Part shown: positions 16,443 to 24,749 of the stretch, piece by piece
How positions within the stretch are numbered: position 1 is the first letter of the stretch
How the letters are laid out: each line of letters begins with the position of its first letter
Assembly: GCA_964351655.1 (NCBI GenBank)
Contig: CAYGPD010000003.1
Coordinates: 62,001-126,000 of the forward strand
Direction: 5' to 3'
DNA length: 64,000 bases
Source of the DNA: Hirschia sp964351655
Lineage (GTDB): Bacteria > Pseudomonadota > Alphaproteobacteria > Caulobacterales > Hyphomonadaceae
The notes under the pieces: model-generated
What the model saw: only the letters and a program-made list of their open reading frames with translations
Told to the model about the DNA's origin: nothing
The model's database searches: none
Program-made: the position numbers and the translations under genes

Positions 16443-16476
16443 AAAAAGCCCAGCTCAAATTTGAGCTGGGCTTTTT
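16443..16476. terminator. Bidirectional terminator
   Basis: A perfect 34-bp inverted repeat (AAAAAGCCCAGCTCAAA and its complement, without spacer) lies between convergent genes ending at 16419 and 16499. The A-run and T-run on either side make it active on both strands. Confidence 0.9.
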
Positions 16477-16498
16477 CATTTCCACTTCTATTTTATTC

Positions 16499-17314
16499 TT
16501 AAAATTCTGGCTGACTAGGCGTGCCTGTAATGACAAAATTCTCGTCGCCAAACACAGTATCTACCTCAAAATCAGTCCACACTGCTTCATTCGCTTTCTG
16601 TCCATTGTAGAACAATCTCACCCGACCAGCCTGCTTCCAGCTCACATCAGGCTTTTCAAAGAAATGTGAATACCGCCGCTCATGCCATCCACGTGGTGTA
16701 TCAAACCCCACATACACGATCGCAAAATCAGACTGTCGAATTCCAAATAAGGTTTGCTTTTCTGATGGGTCAGTTAATTCAATCATATAAGCCGGCTCAC
16801 CATCTATTTGACGATCCGCGACTCGCTTTTGAGACCATCCATCATCTAGCGCATGGCGAATTGCACCAAATCCAAAACTATTTGCCCACATCTCATTGGC
16901 AGATTGATCTTCCATCAAACCGTTTTGATTATAGGTCTGCTTTCCATCAAAAGAGAGCAACAATTGAAGCTTTCCATTCGTCCAGCCCTCAATTCTCACT
17001 TTGCCATTTGCTTCGTGCGCATCCGTTTTATTTGACGCATACTCACGCCACATGGAGTACTTATCCCAGAGCAACTCCTTATCTCCGGCTCGAATTATAT
17101 TATAACCCTTCAGCCAAAGCGTTTTGGGGCGCGTAAAACTATCCCCGCCCGCAGCTTCATACGCCGATTCTAAAATCGTCTTGGCAAACATCTCACTCTT
17201 CAGCTGCACAGCGGCAGGCATGGATTCACGCGAATCTGCCAGAGGAGGCGGCTGCGCTACCGCAACACTAGAACAAACAGTCGAAACCAATAATACACCA
17301 ATTAAATGTTTCAT
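16499..17314 (-). CDS. Exported protein, LolA/LppX-like fold suspected
   Basis: The 271-residue protein has a Sec signal peptide (MKHLIGVLLVSTVCSSVAVA, cleavage before QPPPL). The mature part has repeated beta-strand segments (KTLWLKGYNII, KLQLLLSFDGKQTY, YMIELTDPSEKQTLFGI) that recall LolA/LppX-type lipid-binding barrels, but the match is only by pattern. It would act in the periplasm, perhaps carrying a hydrophobic intermediate. Its ATG overlaps the stop of the DUF1330 gene by 4 nt (ATGA), so the two are coupled. Confidence 0.72.
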   Translation of the reverse strand: MKHLIGVLLVSTVCSSVAVAQPPPLADSRESMPAAVQLKSEMFAKTILESAYEAAGGDSFTRPKTLWLKGYNIIRAGDKELLWDKYSMWREYASNKTDAHEANGKVRIEGWTNGKLQLLLSFDGKQTYNQNGLMEDQSANEMWANSFGFGAIRHALDDGWSQKRVADRQIDGEPAYMIELTDPSEKQTLFGIRQSDFAIVYVGFDTPRGWHERRYSHFFEKPDVSWKQAGRVRLFYNGQKANEAVWTDFEVDTVFGDENFVITGTPSQPEF

Positions 17315-17610
17315 TTTGCTGGCTCTTCAACGACCATAACGTGCGCTTCACTAAAGGCCGCGCGTACCTCTTTTAGCTGTTGGTATTCAGCACTTTCCCA
17401 AAATGCATTTATTGCTGCTTTATCTGGCCATTTGGAAATCACAACACTCTGACCATCAAACATGCCGCCCTCTTTGGCTTCAACGCCTGGTGCACGCACA
17501 ACATATTCACCGCCATATTGCGCGACAAGTTTGGCTGCCGGCACCGCATATTTCTCAATGAAAGGCTGGCGGTCAGATATTTTTGCGAAAACAATCATAT
17601 AAGCAGACAT
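17311..17610 (-). CDS. DUF1330 family protein
   Basis: The 99-residue protein matches DUF1330, a dimeric ferredoxin-like barrel: MIVFAKISDRQPFIEKYAVP, V-A-Q-Y-G-G-E-Y-V-V-R, W-P-D-K-A-A-I-N-A-F-W-E-S-A-E-Y-Q-Q-L-K. The biochemical role of the family is not established. AAGGAAAG precedes ATG 17610. It heads a two-gene unit with the exported protein at 16499 and diverges from the VOC gene at 17707 across a perfect type-1 palindrome. Confidence 0.9.
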   Translation of the reverse strand: MSAYMIVFAKISDRQPFIEKYAVPAAKLVAQYGGEYVVRAPGVEAKEGGMFDGQSVVISKWPDKAAINAFWESAEYQQLKEVRAAFSEAHVMVVEEPAK

Positions 17611-17645
17611 AATAACTTTCCTTTTGATTTGGAACTTTACACATC

Positions 17646-17661
17646 AAATGATATATCATTT
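17646..17661. promoter_or_regulatory. Type-1 palindrome, site 6 (perfect: AAATGATATATCATTT)
   Basis: This is the only fully symmetric 16-bp copy and gives the cleanest view of the operator. It lies midway between the divergent starts at 17610 and 17707. Confidence 0.78.
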
Positions 17662-17706
17662 AGTAAGTAAAGCACTTTCGCTCGATTTGAAAAGGACAAT
17701 TGAATT

Positions 17707-18588
17707 ATGAAATTGTTACGTTCAGCAACCTTGGCCGTTGCCGACATCAAACGCTCGACTTCTTTATACGCCAAGTATTTTGATTACACCGTAATAGAGG
17801 AAGGCCAAATCGACGCGAATCTAGCAGCAAGCTGGGGTACGCCAAATACAACCAACTGCCCTTATGCGATAATGCAGCCAAGCTCTGGGGCCGAAGTCTA
17901 TATCCGTTTTGTCGAACAACCAAGTGTAGAAAGCTATAAAGCACTGCGCACATATGGTTGGAATGCGATTGAAATTTGCGTCACAGATGTCCTTGCCGCA
18001 AATGAACGTGTCCTCAATAGCCCATTTGAAATCATTGGTCCTCCGCGCGAGATAGAGGGGCTTCCTGCAATTCACCCAATGCAGGTAAAAGGCCCAGACG
18101 AAGAAGTTGTTTATCTAACTCAGATCAAAGACGACCTTCCTGCATTTGACCTCCCAAGAGCTGAAACTCTATTCGATAAGCTATTTATCCTTGTTATGGG
18201 CGCAAGCGATATGGACGCAACGAATAAATGGATTGAGAAACATGTCGGACTTCACATGGGACGCGACATGGAAATCGTCTACACAATGCTTGCAAACGCA
18301 TATGGTACAGACATAAACGCACTCCACCGCATCTCAACCATGGTTCACAATAGAGATGTATTTTTGGAAGTAGACCAATACCCAGATGCAGCAACCCAGC
18401 GTGAAAGACATTCTGGAATGCTTCCGCCCGGATGCGCCATTGGTACAATCTGGCATCCTGACTTTAATACACTCACTGGACCATGGATCACCGACCCCGT
18501 CATACGTAACGGCCCTATATATAAAGGCAAACGCGTTGGCACCATGAAAGACCCTGACGGCACCCTCATTGAAATCGTAGAAGGCTAA
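17707..18588 (+). CDS. Cytoplasmic two-domain VOC protein
   Basis: The 293-residue protein has two VOC modules (about 1-140, starting MKLLRSATLAVADIKRSTSL, and 155-293, ending DPDGTLIEIVEG) and no signal peptide, unlike its relatives at 2535, 3641, 4851 and 11113. The segments S-W-G-T-P-N and V-Y-I-R-F-V-E align by eye with L-W-N-I-P-G and G-F-I-R-F-V-E of the lipoprotein at 2535. It heads an operon with a double-bond reductase and an alpha/beta-hydrolase, suggesting a cytoplasmic step on an unsaturated or ring-cleaved intermediate. Reaction unknown. Confidence 0.87.
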   Translation: MKLLRSATLAVADIKRSTSLYAKYFDYTVIEEGQIDANLAASWGTPNTTNCPYAIMQPSSGAEVYIRFVEQPSVESYKALRTYGWNAIEICVTDVLAANERVLNSPFEIIGPPREIEGLPAIHPMQVKGPDEEVVYLTQIKDDLPAFDLPRAETLFDKLFILVMGASDMDATNKWIEKHVGLHMGRDMEIVYTMLANAYGTDINALHRISTMVHNRDVFLEVDQYPDAATQRERHSGMLPPGCAIGTIWHPDFNTLTGPWITDPVIRNGPIYKGKRVGTMKDPDGTLIEIVEG

Positions 18589-18593
18589 ATATT

Positions 18594-19607
18594 ATGAAAC
18601 TGATCACAACAAAAACAACAATAGATCACAAACCAACCGCTGATGATTTCATCGCTATTGATGTGCCTACCCCTAATTGTCCGGAAAACGGCGCGCTTGT
18701 GCGTGTCGTTCACCTATCGTTAGACCCCTATGTTGGCTCCATCATCCGCAATCGACACATGGGACACACAGCCCCTATTCCTATGAAGGAAGCCATCTCC
18801 GGGGCCATTGTTGGTCAGGTATTGGAAAGCAAAGTATCGGGTATAAATGCAGGTGATTGGGTGCATTCAATGGAAGGTGGATGGCAGGAAATTATTGCTG
18901 TTGATGCACAACACCTTCGTAAAATTGACCCGTCCATTGCCCCATTGTCAGCACATGCAGGCGTACTTGGTATGCCAGGTTTAACAGGTTGGGCTGGAAT
19001 TACGCAACTCGCAAAAGTGGGCGAAGGTGATACAGTCCTCGTCGATGCAGCAGCTGGTCCAGTGGGTGGAACCGTAGGTCAAATTGCACGCATTAAAGGC
19101 GCAAAGCGCGTAGTAGGTATTGCGGGTGGTGCTGAAAAATGTGCCCTTGTTGAAAATACATACGGCTTTGACAAATGCGTTGACTATAAAGCCGACGGTT
19201 GGCGCGATGCATTGGGTGAAGCTCTTCCCGAAGGTTTGTCAGTTTTCTTTGAAAACGTATCTGCAGATATGGCCATGATCGCACTTGGCCACGCAAACCT
19301 TTATGCGCGCGGTGTCCTTTGTGGTCTTGTAGATGCTTACCACACCACAACACAAAGCCAGCACGCTATGAATATCGGTTTTGTCATTGGTAAGCGCGCC
19401 CAGTTGAGCGGCTTAGTCGTATATGACTATTACGATCGCTGGAACAATTATGTCGCAGAAGCTGCACCATGGATCAGAGACGGAAAGCTTAAATTCGTTG
19501 AAGATCGCGTCGAAGGTTTGGACAATGCACCAGCGTTATTCGAGCGCCTAATGAATGGTAAAAACCTCGGAAAAGCAGTCGTCACAGTTTCAGCAGAGAA
19601 TGTGTAA
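18594..19607 (+). CDS. MDR-family NADP-dependent oxidoreductase (CurA/PTGR-like)
   Basis: The 337-residue zinc-free medium-chain reductase resembles curcumin reductase and prostaglandin/2-alkenal reductases: L-S-L-D-P-Y-V near residue 47, G-A-I-V-G-Q-V-L-E-S, G-M-P-G-L-T-G-W-A-G, and the nucleotide motif A-A-A-G-P-V-G-G-T-V-G-Q. Such enzymes reduce the C=C bond of enones with NADPH. It lies 5 nt after the VOC gene and its stop overlaps the hydrolase start (TAATG). This places an enone reduction next to a VOC step and a possible C-C or ester cleavage. Confidence 0.92.
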   Translation: MKLITTKTTIDHKPTADDFIAIDVPTPNCPENGALVRVVHLSLDPYVGSIIRNRHMGHTAPIPMKEAISGAIVGQVLESKVSGINAGDWVHSMEGGWQEIIAVDAQHLRKIDPSIAPLSAHAGVLGMPGLTGWAGITQLAKVGEGDTVLVDAAAGPVGGTVGQIARIKGAKRVVGIAGGAEKCALVENTYGFDKCVDYKADGWRDALGEALPEGLSVFFENVSADMAMIALGHANLYARGVLCGLVDAYHTTTQSQHAMNIGFVIGKRAQLSGLVVYDYYDRWNNYVAEAAPWIRDGKLKFVEDRVEGLDNAPALFERLMNGKNLGKAVVTVSAENV

Positions 19608-20425
19608 TGAACGCTATCAGACGCTTATATGTTGACGGTACATTTGGACAAATCCACGTCCGTATCGCATCACCAATAGGGGCAGCCTCACGGCCGCCCC
19701 TATATTGTTTACATCAAAGTCCAAAGTCGTCCCTAGAGTTCGAAGACTTTATGAAGCATGCAAGCTCAGACCGTATCGTTGTAAGCTTTGATTACCCCAA
19801 ATACGGCATGTCTGACGGCCCTAAAACGGAAGCTGAAGTTAGTATTCGCGTGTACGCCGAAGCTGCATTCCAAGTAGCTGATACGCTTGGGCACGATTAT
19901 ATAGATTTATTCGGTAATCATACGGGCGGCAAAGTCGCCGTTGAAATGGCACTTATGCGGCCGCAGGCTATTCATGCCATAACGATGATTTCAGCTGCCA
20001 TCTTCACACAAGAAGAACGAAAATCATTTGAAGATCTCTTCACACCAATTCCATTGGATGCTGAAGGCACACGTCACAAAGTAAATTGGCAACGCATTAT
20101 CGAACGCCACACAGACAACGTATCGCTGGAAACGCTTGATCGGTCATTCTATATGACAATGATGGCAGGAGAAGCCTATGAATGGGGACACACCGCAGCT
20201 TTTGCTTACGATACCCTCTTCAATGAAGGACTGAAAAAGCTTGATCAAAGAATTACTATCTTTAACCCAACCGATGATCTTACATTTTGCACACAACGCG
20301 CATCAAAATTCTTAAAAAATGGAGAAGTGGTGGAAAAGCCTGAATGGTCACATAACCTACTCGCGGCATTTCCTGAAGATATCGCCAAATGCGTACGGGA
20401 GAAGCTAGACGCCTCTCCCGTTTAA
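19607..20425 (+). CDS. Alpha/beta-hydrolase-fold protein with His at the nucleophile elbow
   Basis: The 272-residue alpha/beta-hydrolase fold has the oxyanion region LHQSPKSS (about 35-42), F-D-Y-P-K-Y-G-M-S-D-G, an elbow L-F-G-N-H-T-G-G (His105 where Ser, Cys or Asp is normal), an acid at P-T-D-D (223-224) and the usual late His in E-W-S-H-N (His249). Without the nucleophile, ordinary esterase chemistry is doubtful; some members of this fold act as lyases, retro-aldolases or cofactor-free oxygenases. It is coupled to the upstream reductase by a 1-nt overlap. The convergent MFS gene ends 43 nt downstream. Confidence 0.88.
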   Translation: MNAIRRLYVDGTFGQIHVRIASPIGAASRPPLYCLHQSPKSSLEFEDFMKHASSDRIVVSFDYPKYGMSDGPKTEAEVSIRVYAEAAFQVADTLGHDYIDLFGNHTGGKVAVEMALMRPQAIHAITMISAAIFTQEERKSFEDLFTPIPLDAEGTRHKVNWQRIIERHTDNVSLETLDRSFYMTMMAGEAYEWGHTAAFAYDTLFNEGLKKLDQRITIFNPTDDLTFCTQRASKFLKNGEVVEKPEWSHNLLAAFPEDIAKCVREKLDASPV

Positions 20426-20460
20426 TTCATCGTTCTTATTTAAATTCTAAAGCACTAAAG

Positions 20461-20482
20461 GTGGCCGCTATTCAGCGGCCAC
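20461..20482. terminator. Hairpin between convergent genes
   Basis: GTGGCCGCT and AGCGGCCAC form a strong 9-bp stem with a 4-nt loop that overlaps the stop codon of the MFS gene (20468-20470). T-tails are weak on both sides, so termination strength is uncertain. Confidence 0.5.
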
Positions 20483-22018
20483 TTCTGTTTCTACTGTTTT
20501 CTTTTTCTTGTGGTCTTCAAAATCATATTGATACTTACCCAAGAATAAGAGTGGTACCGTAGACACAAATAACACTATCGCGGCTGAAACCAATGTGAAG
20601 TGCCAATCATGTCCAGGAAGTATTCCGAGGTTTGCGCCCAAGAAGTGAATTCCGCGACCATCAGCAATATCCGTCATAATTGAAGGTCCAAGTCCCGCAC
20701 CTAGTGCAAAGAACCCGTAAATCGCACCATAAATCGCAGAATAGCTTTTCATGCCGAAGTATTTTGAGATCATGAACGCCATGAAGTCATACTCCACACC
20801 CGCACCAAAGCCGATCATCAAAATAGCAATCGTCGCTGTTGTCGCATCTACACCCGGTTGAGCGAGCATCCACAATGCAATTGCAGGAGAAGCTAAGAAC
20901 GCGAATGCAACACCCGGTGCCCAGAAGCGGTCAATCAGATAACCACCTATAATACGGCCACTCAACACAGCTAAACCTGTCAGCGTCGCAAGCCCAACCG
21001 CTTCATCCATGCTAATGCCATTGAATGTGAGTACGCGTTCAATGTTTGGAATAATCGCACCGACCGAATAGGAAATTGGCACAAAACTTATAGCCAAAAC
21101 CCAGAATCGCCATGTTTTAAACGCTTCCATCAACGTCAAACCCGGCAAAACGACGACTGTCCCTTTTTCCACCTGCGGCGGCGCTTTTCTTATGTCTAAA
21201 AACAGCATTAAGGACACAGGAATTAATACCATGGCACAAAACACATAGGCCATAAAATATTCTAACCGTAAGCCGTGCGTACCCACTAGCGGCGTCACTT
21301 GCTTAATCACTAATGTGACCAATATCAGTGTACCAATCATAGAAACGGCTAAGATAGGATATTTGAACTTTGTAATATTTGCATCTTTAGCAGACACATC
21401 ATCCACATCCCTTAAGCCTAGCCACGCCATAGGGAGCGCAATAGCCAATGGCAAACATCCAAGCATTACATACGCCGAACGCCACCCTGAATTACCAATT
21501 ATATGAAACGCTTCATTGGAAACGATGAATTGCGCGTAAAATTTAGCAAGAGCGCCAAATACACCTGTCGCAATCAACGCAATACCTAGCGCCATCCCTC
21601 GATTTTTTACAAACCAGTTTGCTACAGGCCGTGTAAACGTAACGGGCAACGTTCCTGCACCTGCGAATGCCAATAGAAACCACAAGAATATATAAAGTGG
21701 CTTGGATCCATTATTCAAAGCCAACGACATCATCGATAGGCCAAAAGTAATAATAGAAATCAGAGTAACTTTACGCGCTCCGAATTTCTCAGCAACCATA
21801 CCAACTAGCGGCGCAGCAGCAAAGGCACCAAATGTATAGATAGCCAAAGCGTTGAGGATATCACCTACACTCCACCCCATTGGCGCAAACTCTTGCATCA
21901 ATGGCGGGATGAACACACCCACAGTGTAAAACGGTAATGGCGAGAGACCTAATCCAACCCCAACAGCCGCAGCTGTTAGGACTGGCCAGCCCTCACTAAA
22001 TTCACTTTTATTCGCCAA
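20468..22018 (-). CDS. MFS transporter (OFA/monocarboxylate-like)
   Basis: The 516-residue protein has 12 predicted helices, with a cytoplasmic loop near 295-315, and a charged Lys/Glu C-terminus. G-A-F-A-A-A-P-L-V-G-M-V-A-E-K-F-G-A-R-K in the helix 2-3 loop and G-R-I-I-G-G-Y-L-I-D-R-F in the second half are MFS signatures. Carriers of this type move organic acids. The start appears to be TTG at 22018 with GGGAGG 5-6 nt upstream; no ATG is suitably placed. It diverges from the amine-oxidase gene across a type-1 palindrome, so uptake of a pathway substrate across the inner membrane is likely. Confidence 0.9.
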   Translation of the reverse strand: MANKSEFSEGWPVLTAAAVGVGLGLSPLPFYTVGVFIPPLMQEFAPMGWSVGDILNALAIYTFGAFAAAPLVGMVAEKFGARKVTLISIITFGLSMMSLALNNGSKPLYIFLWFLLAFAGAGTLPVTFTRPVANWFVKNRGMALGIALIATGVFGALAKFYAQFIVSNEAFHIIGNSGWRSAYVMLGCLPLAIALPMAWLGLRDVDDVSAKDANITKFKYPILAVSMIGTLILVTLVIKQVTPLVGTHGLRLEYFMAYVFCAMVLIPVSLMLFLDIRKAPPQVEKGTVVVLPGLTLMEAFKTWRFWVLAISFVPISYSVGAIIPNIERVLTFNGISMDEAVGLATLTGLAVLSGRIIGGYLIDRFWAPGVAFAFLASPAIALWMLAQPGVDATTATIAILMIGFGAGVEYDFMAFMISKYFGMKSYSAIYGAIYGFFALGAGLGPSIMTDIADGRGIHFLGANLGILPGHDWHFTLVSAAIVLFVSTVPLLFLGKYQYDFEDHKKKKTVETEVAAE

Positions 22019-22070
22019 TTTTACCTCCCGAGGTTTTTGCTGCCCTTGGCAGACATAACTTTTTAGGACT

Positions 22071-22086
22071 TAATGGTATATCATTT
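22071..22086. promoter_or_regulatory. Type-1 palindrome, site 7 (TAATGGTATATCATTT)
   Basis: This GRTATAYC operator lies between the divergent MFS gene (22018) and flavoprotein gene (22094). An in-frame ATG at 22073 lies inside it, as at site 1. Confidence 0.72.
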
Positions 22087-22093
22087 CAACAGT

Positions 22094-23503
22094 ATGTCGA
22101 GAGAGATCAAGCCAGTGAATTGGACAAGACGTAAAATAATTCTATCAAGCGCCGCACTTGCCTCAATTTCGTGCGCTCCCGCCACAAAAAAAGCACTTGA
22201 TGCTGACGTTATCGTACTTGGAGCTGGATTGTCAGGATTAAATGCAGCCCGCTTACTTAAAAGCGAAGGGGCAAATGTAATTGTACTCGACGCTAGCGAC
22301 CGTATTGGCGGTCGAATGTACACCTTGGATGGCATACCTGGGCGACCTGAAGCCGGCGGGCAACAAATCGGACAAAGCTATGCAAGAATACGTTCTACAG
22401 CATCAGATCTTGGCGTAAATGTAATCACGGCCCCCACAAACGGGTCCAGAGGTAAAACAATGGTCCTCGATGGACAGATGTTTGATGCTAAAGACTGGGT
22501 CAATTCACCTCTGAACACATTTCCAGAACAATTTAAAAAATCGTCCCCTGATTCTGCAATTTTCTTCGCAGCGATGAAAGAAAACCCTTTAGAAGATGAA
22601 TATGCTTGGAGGGAACTGACAGCAGACAAAGACATTTCAGCCAAAAATTATTTAACTAAACACGGCTTTGACTCAGAAAGCATCCGTCTCTGCGATATCG
22701 CACTAAACGCCAACTCTTTAGACTCATATGCCATGATAAATGTATGGCGCAGCCTTATGATCTTCAATGCAGACTCCTTTGGCGGAGAAATCGAAGGAGG
22801 TGCTCAAAGACTACCTGAAGCAATGGGGGCAAGCTTGGGAGCAGGCGCAGTTCGCATGAACACGCTTGTGCAAGGTATAGACGTCGATACTGCAGGCGTG
22901 GATGTTCATACCTCAAAGGGCAGTTTACGCGCATCTTTTGTCATCAACGCTTTACCACTTCCTGCAACACGCCGAATAAAAATCAACGCACCGTTGAGTG
23001 TTGAAAATGCAGAAGCAATCACATCCATTCCATACACTCAAATTCAGCAAGTGCATCTTACTGTTGAAAATGCGTTTTGGGAAAAAGATGGCCTTCCCAT
23101 TCAAATGTGGACGGATACACCAATTGAACGCGTATTTCCCGTTCAAAATGCCGATGGTGAAACCTTATCCCTCACATGCTGGATCAACGGGACAGGCATC
23201 AAACCAAATATCTCAGATCAAGAGTGGGGCGAACTCGCCGTGAAAACCATGGCTGACCTTCGCGGCGCGAAGACAACAGCTTCAAAAGTTATAAGGTGGG
23301 ATCAAGATCAACCCCTATCAGGTGGTGCCTATATGCACTGGGCACCCAGACAGGCAGCAAAACTCGCAAACACCATGGCCAAACCTGCTGGACGTTTGCA
23401 CTTTGCCGGCGAGCACATGTCTCACTTACATACGGGCATGGAAGGCGCTATGGAATCGGGAGAACGCGCTGCTTTTGAAATTCTCGACGCAATCAACACG
23501 TAA
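22094..23503 (+). CDS. FAD-dependent amine oxidase family protein, probably exported
   Basis: The protein (469 residues from ATG 22094; 476 if ATG 22073 is used) is a flavin monoamine oxidase-type flavoprotein: FAD motif VIVLGAGLSGLNAARLL, the D-A-S-D-R-I-G-G-R-M motif, and F-A-G-E-H-M near the end. Ahead of the FAD domain is N-W-T-R-R-K-I-I-L-S-S-A-A-L-A-S-I-S-C, which looks like a twin-arginine signal, possibly with a weak lipobox. Tat export would fit a cofactor-containing protein. It could oxidise an amine or an alicyclic C-C bond in the periplasm. Neither candidate start has a clear ribosome site. Confidence 0.85.
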   Translation: MSREIKPVNWTRRKIILSSAALASISCAPATKKALDADVIVLGAGLSGLNAARLLKSEGANVIVLDASDRIGGRMYTLDGIPGRPEAGGQQIGQSYARIRSTASDLGVNVITAPTNGSRGKTMVLDGQMFDAKDWVNSPLNTFPEQFKKSSPDSAIFFAAMKENPLEDEYAWRELTADKDISAKNYLTKHGFDSESIRLCDIALNANSLDSYAMINVWRSLMIFNADSFGGEIEGGAQRLPEAMGASLGAGAVRMNTLVQGIDVDTAGVDVHTSKGSLRASFVINALPLPATRRIKINAPLSVENAEAITSIPYTQIQQVHLTVENAFWEKDGLPIQMWTDTPIERVFPVQNADGETLSLTCWINGTGIKPNISDQEWGELAVKTMADLRGAKTTASKVIRWDQDQPLSGGAYMHWAPRQAAKLANTMAKPAGRLHFAGEHMSHLHTGMEGAMESGERAAFEILDAINT

Positions 23504-23513
23504 GCAAAAAAAA

Positions 23514-23540
23514 CCACTCATCCAATTTTTAGATGAGTGG
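23514..23540 (-). terminator. Rho-independent terminator after cysteine synthase gene
   Basis: CCACTCATC and GATGAGTGG form a 9-bp stem with a 9-nt loop. The seven-A run on the plus strand gives a T-tail on the minus strand, so it ends the cysteine synthase transcript. Confidence 0.75.
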
Positions 23541-23589
23541 TCGAGTTGCAAGATGTAAACATCTCGCTTGAGAAGCTCATTTTGTTAAA

Positions 23590-24636
23590 TCAGGCGGGGC
23601 ATTGCAAAGCTTCAAAGCCGATAAGCTCAACTTCCGGAGAAATATATCCGGGTTTTACAGGCTCTACACGTCCAAGATCTGTCGATAGATATTTCTTGTT
23701 GTCATCCGCAAACACAGTCGCGACTGTCGCGTTGACGCCAAGTGTATCTTGCACCATCAACGCACCAATCAAATTCGCGCCAGATGAAATGCCAACCGCA
23801 AGCCCCAATTGAGAAGCAAGCTTCTGGGCCATAATAATACTGTCACCATCACTTACCGCAACCACACTATCCGTCTTTGCTAGATCAACAATTGCGGGAA
23901 TAAACTCATCTGAAATTCCCTGAATCCGGTGAGCACCAACTTTATATCCAGTTGTAAGTGTCGGAGATTCAGATGGTTCCAAAGGATGAATAGCTACATT
24001 TGGGTTCACTGCCCTGAGTGCACGACCAACCCCCATAATTGTTCCACCAGTACCAACACCCGCCACGAAACCATCAGGAACTTTGCCGATAGATGCCAAT
24101 TGTTTCAAAATCTCTTGGCCAGTCTGTAATTCGTGTGCACCACAATTATCTCTATTGCTAAACTGACACGGTAAAAATACATCACCGCGTTCAGCAGCTA
24201 ATTTTTCAGTTGCCACAATAGAGCCGAGGAAACCGCCCTCTTCTTTGCTCACAAGATGCAATTCAGCACCAATAGACCGCAGCAAAGATTTGCGCTCAGA
24301 GCTCATCCAGTCAGGCATAAATATACAAACTTTATGGCCAAGTGCACGGCCGAGCGCAGCAACAGCAATACCAGCGTTTCCACTTGTAGCTTCAACAATT
24401 AGATCGCCCGGTTTCAATGCGCCACTTTGGCTAGCACATCGAAGAATATTGTAAGCCATCCGATCTTTGATAGATCCCGTCAGGCTGTAATGCTCCGCCT
24501 TAGCGTAAACTACACGGCGCTGCCCGCGCCACCTTAGGTGTACAGCCAACAAAGGTGTACGGCCAATAAGGTTTGAAAGACTGTTAAAACGGTCTTGAAC
24601 CGAAAAGTCTTCATCTAAGGGTAAAGTGTCAGCCAT
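23590..24636 (-). CDS. PLP-dependent cysteine synthase / beta-substituting family enzyme
   Basis: I choose ATG 24636 (MADTLPLDED, 348 residues) with AGGAG upstream. Fold type II PLP signatures are T-G-S-I-K-D-R (Schiff-base Lys57), E-A-T-S-G-N-A-G substrate loop, G-V-G-T-G-G-T-I-M-G phosphate loop and G-I-S-S-G-A-N with the pyridine-N Ser. It resembles cysteine synthase or cystathionine beta-synthase. It diverges from an Lrp/AsnC regulator, a pairing common for amino-acid and cysteine-responsive genes. No type-1 palindrome of full quality precedes it, so it may not belong to the island regulon. Confidence 0.9.
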   Translation of the reverse strand: MADTLPLDEDFSVQDRFNSLSNLIGRTPLLAVHLRWRGQRRVVYAKAEHYSLTGSIKDRMAYNILRCASQSGALKPGDLIVEATSGNAGIAVAALGRALGHKVCIFMPDWMSSERKSLLRSIGAELHLVSKEEGGFLGSIVATEKLAAERGDVFLPCQFSNRDNCGAHELQTGQEILKQLASIGKVPDGFVAGVGTGGTIMGVGRALRAVNPNVAIHPLEPSESPTLTTGYKVGAHRIQGISDEFIPAIVDLAKTDSVVAVSDGDSIIMAQKLASQLGLAVGISSGANLIGALMVQDTLGVNATVATVFADDNKKYLSTDLGRVEPVKPGYISPEVELIGFEALQCPA

Positions 24637-24695
24637 AATAAAATCTCCTGATTTCATTATGATTTAGACCGTATCAAATTGCATTCTAAAAATAC

Positions 24696-24710
24696 AAAGG
24701 GTATACTTTT
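24696..24710. promoter_or_regulatory. Near-palindrome AAAGGGTATACTTTT between cysteine synthase and Lrp genes
   Basis: This imperfect inverted repeat lies between divergent starts at 24636 and 24750. It may be the site of the adjacent Lrp/AsnC regulator, or a degenerate type-1 operator with two mismatches; the sequence does not decide. Confidence 0.35.
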
Positions 24711-24749
24711 ATATTGGGGATAATTTTCGATATATAACGGAATAATGAT

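Noticed and set aside
18677..18686. TTGTCCGGAA resembling the type-2 palindrome
   Set aside because: It lies inside the reductase coding sequence, has only one intact arm, and is not near a promoter.
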